Source: Chloroflexota bacterium (lineage in GTDB: Bacteria; Chloroflexota; Anaerolineae; Anaerolineales; UBA4823). Taken from it: a stretch of DNA of 64,000 nucleotides. The notes beneath the pieces were generated by a model. That model had not been told where the DNA came from and searched no databases. It saw nothing but the letters and a program-made list of their open reading frames with translations. This document shows, one piece after another, positions 54,719 through 61,598 of the stretch; positions within the stretch are counted from its first letter, which is position 1, and each line of letters starts with the position of its first letter. The position numbers were made by a program, and so were the translations under genes. The stretch is taken from the NCBI GenBank assembly GCA_029782365.1, contig JAKOUW010000244.1:124001-188000 (forward strand), read 5' to 3'.

Positions 54719-57202
54719 TCACGGTGGATTAACTGTGATTGTGACAGGCTCACTTATATTGGTAGTACGGTTGTTATCCACTTCTGCCCAAATCGTGTGT
54801 TGACCTGGAGAAAGCTGCCAAAAAACCTGATAAGGAGAACGGGTCAACACAGCAATAAGTTGACCGTCGACAAAAAAACTTACACGGAAGGTACTTTGGT
54901 CAGCATTTGACGATAGATTCACCACCGCTTCGATGCGTAATTTTTGGGATTCCAGAGGTGTTTTCGTAGAAATTGAATAAACTGACTCCGTCGCTGGGGA
55001 TAACAATTGGATAACTTGAAGAGGCGATGGCGAACCCGCAGAACTTTGAAAACCTGGTTTATTGATGGAGCTCCAAAGCAAAATATGATTGTTTGTTGCC
55101 CAAGACTGTGCTATGGATGGCAGATCAAGTGCGATTACTGAAATTTGCTGATTTGTTGGTGTTCGTTGAGTTGCCAATTCTCCGGTCTGCACATCCAGAG
55201 TGATCTTGTGATTCAGACGATCCTGAGCGCTGGGTTCCGTCCCGGATATAAACCACTCTAATTTATGATATGGACAATCTGGCGAAGGCAATGCACCTGA
55301 ATTTGCGCAAATTTCTAATTGAGTTAAACCAGGAGGCCTGGAAAACCATTTTTCTGGTTGGTTGTTCATGGCACTGCGCATAAATTCCGCCCAGATTGGC
55401 GCTGCTCCACTAACTCCTGACACATCTATCATTGGTTGATAATCTGTATTACCGGCCCAAACGCCAACCACCAGGTCGGGGATATAACCGATAGTCCAAT
55501 TATCGTGGAAATTCGAGGTCGTGCCTGTTTTTACCGCTGCGGGACGATCTAATCTCAAAATTGAGTTTGATCCAAACCCCAGTGTTCGGGCGGCATTATC
55601 ACTTAGAATGTCGGAGATTAGCCAGGCTATGCGTGAATCCATCACGGACTGAGCCCTGGGTAATGTGTGTGAATAAACGATATTTCCGTTTGTATCACGA
55701 ATGTCCCAAATAGCAAATGGTTCGACTCGATTGCCCCCATTTGCGAAAGCCCCGTACCCAGCGGTCAGTTCTTCTAAGGATACCTCGCCACCACCCAGAG
55801 CAAGGGACAGATCGTATTGTTGAGGATCGCCGAATTTATCCAGCCCAAGATTGGATGCGAACTGTATAAATTTGTTTACTCCGATGTGCTGCATTGCCAG
55901 AACTGCAGGTATATTTAAAGATGAGGCCAGGGCTTCCCGTAGCAATACAGGCCCATGTTCACGCTGATCGTAATTCACAGGAGTGTACGATTTTCCATCA
56001 TGGGTGACGAAGGATTGTGAAACATCCAGAAGCATCGTTGCCGGAGTCCAGGGGGACGCTGATGCAGGATTCAATGCAGCCGCATACAAGATTGGTTTGA
56101 GAGCCGAACCTGGTTGGCGTGGTGAGAGCACCATGTTAATCGCTCCGGCGTGCTTGTTGTCGAAATAATCAGGGCTTCCAACCATAGTAAGTATTGCGCC
56201 TGATGTTGGTTCCAATGCAAGCAGAGCGGCGCTATTGACATTGTTGCCCAGACCGCCATTTGCTTTGGATAGCCGTTTGAGTTGATTTGAGATCGCAGCC
56301 TCGGCCAAATGCTGCCAATCTAGGTTCAATGTGGTACGAACAACCAATCCACCATGTGCAATTGTTTCAGATGACAGGATTTTATCGAGTTGAGCTTTAA
56401 CCAAAAGAGAAAAATGTGGCGCTTCCATTGGATAAGGATTCTGGGTTAATACGATTTTTTCGGTCTCGGCCAGCCGTCTTTGTTCCTGCGATATAAAGGA
56501 GTTTTCCTCCATTAACCCCAAAACAACCGATCTGCGTTGGATGGCTGCCGTCAAATCTACGAAAGGGCTGTATGAGGCAGGTGATTGAGTCAAGCCAGCG
56601 ATCAAAGCACATTCTGCCAGGTCTAGATCGACTGCTGGTTTTCCAAAATAAGTCTGAGCAGCCGCCTCGACGCCATAAGCCAGGCTTCCGTAATAACTAA
56701 AATTTAGATACAATCCTAGGATTTCTTCTTTTGGATAACGCCATGTTATTTCGATTGCGAGGATACTTTCACGCAATTTTCGCAGCAGTGTGGGTTGGCT
56801 TCTTTCACCTTGGGACATCAATAAATTCCTGGCAACTTGTTGGGTGATTGTTGAGCCGCCGGCCAGTGTTTCGCCACCTTGCATGTCTATCCATAATGCA
56901 CGAAGAATGCCGACAGGGTCTATCCCTGGATGCTGGTAAAAATTGGCATCCTCAGTGGCTAATGTCGCCCGAACGAGGCATTTCGGTATTTGTCCAAAAG
57001 GCAATGGAAAATTCCGCCCACTATCTGCAGGCAGAATTTCATACAATAATCGCCCCTTATTATCGGTGATGCGTATTGACGACGGAATTACTCGTTCTTG
57101 TATGTTTTCCACACTGGGAAGGTCACGAAAAATCCCGAATAGAAAAGCCCCCAACAGAAAAATGCTTGCCAGGAGGCAACAAATGAAGATCTTTTTTATC
57201 AT
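54719..57202 (-). CDS. pbpC: Penicillin-binding protein 1C
   Basis: This bifunctional peptidoglycan synthase polymerises glycan strands and cross-links peptides at the outer face of the membrane. The start at 57202 (827 residues) puts the basic-hydrophobic anchor MIKKIFICCLLASIF first; an ATG at 57247 would add 15 residues, and neither has a good ribosome site. The GT51 domain shows catalytic Glu84 (ATEDANFYQHPGID) and GGSTITQQVARNL (115-127). The transpeptidase has Ser366/Lys369 (PGSALKP), an SLN motif (ASSLNIPAVL) and KTGTTSNFHDNW. The C-terminal ~90 residues form the beta-rich BiPBP_C domain typical of PBP1C. It faces the macroglobulin gene. PBP1C and macroglobulin genes are commonly adjacent, which suggests joint repair or defence of the cell surface. 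Confidence 0.93.
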   Translation of the reverse strand: MIKKIFICCLLASIFLLGAFLFGIFRDLPSVENIQERVIPSSIRITDNKGRLLYEILPADSGRNFPLPFGQIPKCLVRATLATEDANFYQHPGIDPVGILRALWIDMQGGETLAGGSTITQQVARNLLMSQGERSQPTLLRKLRESILAIEITWRYPKEEILGLYLNFSYYGSLAYGVEAAAQTYFGKPAVDLDLAECALIAGLTQSPASYSPFVDLTAAIQRRSVVLGLMEENSFISQEQRRLAETEKIVLTQNPYPMEAPHFSLLVKAQLDKILSSETIAHGGLVVRTTLNLDWQHLAEAAISNQLKRLSKANGGLGNNVNSAALLALEPTSGAILTMVGSPDYFDNKHAGAINMVLSPRQPGSALKPILYAAALNPASASPWTPATMLLDVSQSFVTHDGKSYTPVNYDQREHGPVLLREALASSLNIPAVLAMQHIGVNKFIQFASNLGLDKFGDPQQYDLSLALGGGEVSLEELTAGYGAFANGGNRVEPFAIWDIRDTNGNIVYSHTLPRAQSVMDSRIAWLISDILSDNAARTLGFGSNSILRLDRPAAVKTGTTSNFHDNWTIGYIPDLVVGVWAGNTDYQPMIDVSGVSGAAPIWAEFMRSAMNNQPEKWFSRPPGLTQLEICANSGALPSPDCPYHKLEWFISGTEPSAQDRLNHKITLDVQTGELATQRTPTNQQISVIALDLPSIAQSWATNNHILLWSSINKPGFQSSAGSPSPLQVIQLLSPATESVYSISTKTPLESQKLRIEAVVNLSSNADQSTFRVSFFVDGQLIAVLTRSPYQVFWQLSPGQHTIWAEVDNNRTTNISEPVTITVNPP

Positions 57203-57314
57203 GCTTATGTTGAGACGAACTGCCAGGCAATATTGTTCCTGGATCATTCAACGGTACATCGATAAATCGATCATAACAAAGCAGGAATGGCGTGTCAAGC
57301 AATGGGAAATCGTG

Positions 57315-57320
57315 TAAAAT
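57315..57320 (+). promoter_or_regulatory. Possible -10 element of the polymerase gene, with little or no leader
   Basis: TAAAAT ends eight bases before the ATG at 57328, and no Shine-Dalgarno sequence lies between. A transcript from this element would start at or just before the start codon, suggesting leaderless translation. No convincing -35 hexamer is seen, so the call is tentative. Confidence 0.35.
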
Positions 57321-57327
57321 AGAATAT

Positions 57328-60300
57328 ATGTTCTTGGGACATTTACATCTTCACTCGTATTATTCTTTCTTGAGGGGCCTGGCATCTCCTATTCAGTTGG
57401 CGAAAAAGGCTGTTGATAATGAAATGAGCGCAGCAGCATTAACCGATTATGGGAATCTGGTTGGAGCTATCGAATTCTATGATGCATGTCTGCAATTCAA
57501 GGTCAAACCAATTTTAGGGTTAGAAGCCAACCTGACGATTGAGTTACGCAACCAGTTCGGCCAGTATGAGCTTATAGAAGAAAAACTGGTTTTCCTTGCT
57601 AACGAGGATTGCGGCTGGCGCAGTTTATGCAAAATTACCAGCAAATTAAGTGTGGATGAAAAGAAAATTTCAGGACAGGCGATTCAAAGCTCGGCCAGCG
57701 GGTTGGTCTGCCTGGCTGGCGGTTGGGGAAGCAGTTTGCGCCGCTTGATCAGAGAAGGCGATGAAAGAACCTCTTCTGTTGTGGTAGGTCAGTTGAAAGA
57801 AATATTCGGAGACCGTGTTTATCTCGAACTAAGTATTCATGAACAACACGATATACATTGTTGTAGGGTGTTGAATGAATTTGGAAATAAAAACAAAATT
57901 CCAACTGTGGCAGCCCATTCCGTGTATTATTTGGATCCAGCCCAGGCTCATTTACAAGAAGTTGTGTCAGCAATTCGGGTGAATTCGACTTTATATGAAC
58001 TCTCCGAGGCGGATTACGCACCGCCAAGCGCTTTTTTCCCGAATCGGGAACAAATGGAAAAACGTTTTGCAGACTTTCCGGGTGCCATCGAGCGAACCCA
58101 AGAGATTATTGACAATTGTCACTGTGAATTGCCTTTAGGGAGGCTACATTTTCCACAATTGGAATTAGCTGAAGGAGAAACAGCTCTGGATGTTGTGCGA
58201 AGAAAAGCATTCCAGAGAGCTATCGAGATCTATGGCGCCCCAACTCCAACCCCCTCTGCTGGTGAAATCGCCGCTGACCAACAATTGGAGCCGGAAATTC
58301 GCCGGCGCCTGGAATACGAATTGAATGTGATCGAACAAACTGGCTACGCGCCTCTTTTTTTGGTAGTGAAAGACATTTTGGATTTTGCCAGGAAAAACGG
58401 TGTGCCCACTGCATCTAGGGGTTCTGCTTCCTCTTCTCTCGTGGCTCACTGCCTGGGTATTACAACACCAGATCCGATAAGGTTGAACCTATACTTTGAA
58501 AGATTCTTAAATCCAGCACGCCATTCACCGCCTGATATCGATACAGATGTCTGTTCACGCCGCAGAGATGAAGTAATTCAATATACTTACCAGAGGTTCG
58601 GTGAGGAAAAAGTAGCGACTGTATGTACGATCAATTGTTTCCGCAGCCGCTCTTCAATGAGAGAAGTAGCAAAAGCCCATGGCTTACCTGCAGATGAGGT
58701 TAAGTTATTGGCTGATGCCTTACCTTACCGCTGGTTTGGTGCATCAAACTTAGCACAAAAAAACAATAATCCCTATGATGAATTGAGGGGTAAGTTTCAC
58801 GATGCGAAACACCAGGCTGTCTTTGAAGACGCAATAGAATTAATCGGATTGCCTCACCACCTTTCCGTCCATCCAGGCGGAGTGGTAATTTCCCCCTGCG
58901 CGATGGATGACCTGGCTCCAACTGAAACGGCGGCCAAAGGAATCCGGATAACTCAATTCGATATGAAATCAATTGAACGGCTGGGGTTAGTGAAAATTGA
59001 TTTACTGGGAATTCGTGGATTGACTGTGATTGGCGAGGTCGCTGAAACTTTATTAAGAAATACTGTGAATGCCCAATTTCCAACACAAGAGAGTGGTCAT
59101 CTGGCCGAATCATTACAACTCTTGGAAGGGATTCCTGAAAAGGATGAAGCAGTTAGTCAAAGCTTGACCCATGGAAAGACAATCGGATGTTTTCAAATTG
59201 AAAGCCCGGGAATGCGCGCAACACTTAAAGAAATCCATGCGCGCAGTGTGGATGATATTCTTGTAGCTTTGGCCCTATATCGACCCGGTCCTCTGACAGG
59301 AGGGTTGAAAGATGCATTCGTCCGCCGACATTTAATGAAAGAACCAGCCTCATATTTACATTCATCTCTTGAGCCGTTGCTGAATGAAACATACGGTGTC
59401 ATCTTATACCAGGAACAGGTTTTACGCATCGCTCATGAATTGGCTGGATTCAGTCTGGCAGAAGCGGATTTATTGCGCCGTGCAATGTCACACTTCGATC
59501 CAGGAAAACAAATGGAAAAACTCCAAGAGAAATTTATTCACTCTGCCAACCAGGTGAGTGGGGTGCCGCAAGAAGCTGGCCAAAAAATCTGGGACCTGAT
59601 GGCTGCCTTTGCAGGGTATGGTTTTCCAAAGGCGCATGCAGCATCTTACGCACAGGTAGCCTGGCGCGCTGCCTGGTGTAAAATTCACCATCCCAGTATC
59701 TTCATGGCTGCGGTCCTCGCCAATTGGGGTGGTTATTACAGCCAAAGAGTTTATCTTACAGAAGCACGCCGTATGGGATTAAACGTTCGAACGCCTCATA
59801 TCAATTACGCCCAACGGGAATTCAGCTATCGATTTTTAGATGAAAAGCAGGTTTTATTCATGGGATTGGATCAAATAAAGGATTTAACCCAGAAAACGAT
59901 CGCCGCAATCCTGTCTAAACGACCATTTTTGACTTTTGATAATTTTCTTTCAAAGGTAAACCCTCGCCAGGGTGAAGTGGTGAATTTGATTAAGACGGGT
60001 GCGCTGGAAGGCTTTGGTTCGATTCCAGCTCTTTTACAGAGGGTGTCTGGAAAGCGACAGCCAAACTTGCAATTTTCTTTCCTGGAAGCAAGCGAACCTA
60101 CCGGGGAGGATTGGTCTGTAGCCGAACAAGTTGCTGCTCAGGAAGAGATCTTGGGTGTGAGCGTGATTGCCCATCCATTAGAATTGGCGATCAACCAGAT
60201 ACAGGCAAGCCATGCGTTAACTACAGTGGAGGCAGCATCTCGAATCGGCAAGAGAGTTTTGGTTGCAGGGATGCGCCAGACTTGGCGCCGCAGTATCACA

Positions 60301-60498
60301 ACCCATGGTGATTACATTTACTTTATGGCTTTAGAAGATCTCGAAGGAATGCTTGACGTGGTTATTCTCGGCGATGTTTACAGACGATCCAAGGCAGTCT
60401 TGGCTACACCAGGGCCATATTTTTTAGAAGGAATTGTCGAGTTCGATGAAGAACATGGAGAGCCTTTTATTCGGGCTGATCGAATTGTAAAAGTGTGA
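57328..60498 (+). CDS. dnaE2: DNA polymerase III alpha subunit, DnaE2/ImuC-like
   Basis: The ATG at 57328 is chosen because the PHP domain begins at once (MFLGHLHLHSYYSFLRG); an in-frame GTG at 57292 adds 12 unrelated residues. The 1056-residue C-family polymerase has an N-terminal PHP domain, a palm with Asp403 and Asp405 (PPDIDTD) and Asp558 (KIDLLG) matching the three catalytic aspartates of DnaE, fingers, helix-hairpin-helix (AGYGFPKAHAASYA) and a C-terminal OB-fold. SFLRGLASP, the GFPKAH motif and the short length favour the error-prone DnaE2/ImuC branch over the replicative DnaE. No imuA, imuB or lexA gene is visible nearby, so a mutasome role is not shown, and it could be a lineage-specific second DnaE. 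Confidence 0.85.
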   Translation: MFLGHLHLHSYYSFLRGLASPIQLAKKAVDNEMSAAALTDYGNLVGAIEFYDACLQFKVKPILGLEANLTIELRNQFGQYELIEEKLVFLANEDCGWRSLCKITSKLSVDEKKISGQAIQSSASGLVCLAGGWGSSLRRLIREGDERTSSVVVGQLKEIFGDRVYLELSIHEQHDIHCCRVLNEFGNKNKIPTVAAHSVYYLDPAQAHLQEVVSAIRVNSTLYELSEADYAPPSAFFPNREQMEKRFADFPGAIERTQEIIDNCHCELPLGRLHFPQLELAEGETALDVVRRKAFQRAIEIYGAPTPTPSAGEIAADQQLEPEIRRRLEYELNVIEQTGYAPLFLVVKDILDFARKNGVPTASRGSASSSLVAHCLGITTPDPIRLNLYFERFLNPARHSPPDIDTDVCSRRRDEVIQYTYQRFGEEKVATVCTINCFRSRSSMREVAKAHGLPADEVKLLADALPYRWFGASNLAQKNNNPYDELRGKFHDAKHQAVFEDAIELIGLPHHLSVHPGGVVISPCAMDDLAPTETAAKGIRITQFDMKSIERLGLVKIDLLGIRGLTVIGEVAETLLRNTVNAQFPTQESGHLAESLQLLEGIPEKDEAVSQSLTHGKTIGCFQIESPGMRATLKEIHARSVDDILVALALYRPGPLTGGLKDAFVRRHLMKEPASYLHSSLEPLLNETYGVILYQEQVLRIAHELAGFSLAEADLLRRAMSHFDPGKQMEKLQEKFIHSANQVSGVPQEAGQKIWDLMAAFAGYGFPKAHAASYAQVAWRAAWCKIHHPSIFMAAVLANWGGYYSQRVYLTEARRMGLNVRTPHINYAQREFSYRFLDEKQVLFMGLDQIKDLTQKTIAAILSKRPFLTFDNFLSKVNPRQGEVVNLIKTGALEGFGSIPALLQRVSGKRQPNLQFSFLEASEPTGEDWSVAEQVAAQEEILGVSVIAHPLELAINQIQASHALTTVEAASRIGKRVLVAGMRQTWRRSITTHGDYIYFMALEDLEGMLDVVILGDVYRRSKAVLATPGPYFLEGIVEFDEEHGEPFIRADRIVKV

Positions 60499-60634
60499 AA
60501 TATCCTTTGAATTTACAGGTCGTTTTGGGGCAAGGTCAATATTGGAAAATAAAATTAATCATCTCCATCTTTCGAAAATGAACTAGAAGTGTTATCATAC
60601 TTAAAATATAGAAATTGTCATCTAATATCGACAA
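60499..60634 (+). promoter_or_regulatory. Upstream region of the MsrP-type gene
   Basis: This 136-base AT-rich spacer shows no hairpin after the polymerase gene. TAAAAT (60602-60607) is a possible -10 about 30 bases before the ATG at 60635, without a clear -35. No obvious ribosome site precedes the ATG. Confidence 0.25.
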
Positions 60635-61582
60635 ATGAGAAAATCAAAAAATCCGCCAATTCCTTCTTCACAAATCACCCCGAAGGAATTGTTCGTCAAC
60701 CGGAGAAATTTTTTAAAAACTGCAACTATTGCTCTCGGGAGTATCAGCCTTGCTGCTTGTAATCTTTTTGCCTCAAAAGACCTGGCCGCTCCATCAGCGG
60801 AATCGACACAGATCGTCGATGAATTGGGTGATCGAGCTAATTCATTCGAAGATGTGACACATTACAATAATTATTATGAATTTAGCACCAATAAGAGCGC
60901 TGTCGCAGGGTTAGCCAAGAACTTTCAGACACAACCTTGGAACATCCATATTTTCGGATTGGTGAATGAAGAAAAAATCTATGATCTGGATGATTTGAAA
61001 CGAAAGTTTCCGAGTGAGGAACGGGTTTATCGGCTGCGGTGTGTTGAAGGTTGGAGCATGGTTATTCCATGGGTAGGTCTTCCACTAGCAAGACTTCTTC
61101 GGGATGTGGAACCAACTTCAAACGCAGGTTTTGTTCGTTTCGAGACCCTGGATGATCCCAAGAGGCTTCCGAGAGAAGCCTCACCAGCATATCCCTGGCC
61201 TTACCAGGAAGGCTTGCGCCTGGATGAGGCTCTGAATGATTTGACAATTCTTGCATATGGGATGTATGGTGGAGAGCTACCTGCACAAAATGGGGGTGGT
61301 TTACGCCTTGTGGTGCCATGGAAATACGGTTTCAAGTCAATCAAAGCAGTGGTCAATATCGAATTGGTTGAAGAAAAACCTGAAACATACTGGAACACGA
61401 TTGCGCCACGCGAATATGGATTCTATGCGAACGTCAATCCACAGGTACCTCATCCGCGCTGGCCACAATCAACTGAGAGACGCATAGGAGAAGCGAGCCG
61501 GCGCGATACTTTATTATTCAATGGATATAGCGATCAGGTCGCTTCAATGTACGCTGGAATGGATCTGGTTGCAAATTACTAA
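60635..61582 (+). CDS. msrP: MsrP-type molybdopterin methionine sulfoxide reductase, Tat-exported
   Basis: The 315-residue protein has a twin-arginine signal (VNRRNFLKTA, Arg23-Arg24) and a YedY/MsrP-type sulfite oxidase-fold domain: YNNYYEF (78-84), QTQPWNIHIFGLV (98-110), and the molybdenum-coordinating Cys136 in RLRCVEGWSMVIPW. The C-terminus (NPQVPHPRWPQ...ERRIGE) is typical of the family. MsrP reduces methionine sulfoxide in exported proteins. The signal peptide ends in LAAC (39-42), a lipobox, so the mature enzyme may be a lipid-anchored Tat substrate. The usual membrane partner MsrQ is not adjacent; the next gene is convergent and unrelated. The molybdopterin form cannot be read from sequence. 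Confidence 0.9.
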   Translation: MRKSKNPPIPSSQITPKELFVNRRNFLKTATIALGSISLAACNLFASKDLAAPSAESTQIVDELGDRANSFEDVTHYNNYYEFSTNKSAVAGLAKNFQTQPWNIHIFGLVNEEKIYDLDDLKRKFPSEERVYRLRCVEGWSMVIPWVGLPLARLLRDVEPTSNAGFVRFETLDDPKRLPREASPAYPWPYQEGLRLDEALNDLTILAYGMYGGELPAQNGGGLRLVVPWKYGFKSIKAVVNIELVEEKPETYWNTIAPREYGFYANVNPQVPHPRWPQSTERRIGEASRRDTLLFNGYSDQVASMYAGMDLVANY

Positions 61583-61598
61583 TCAAGCTCAAGATAAT

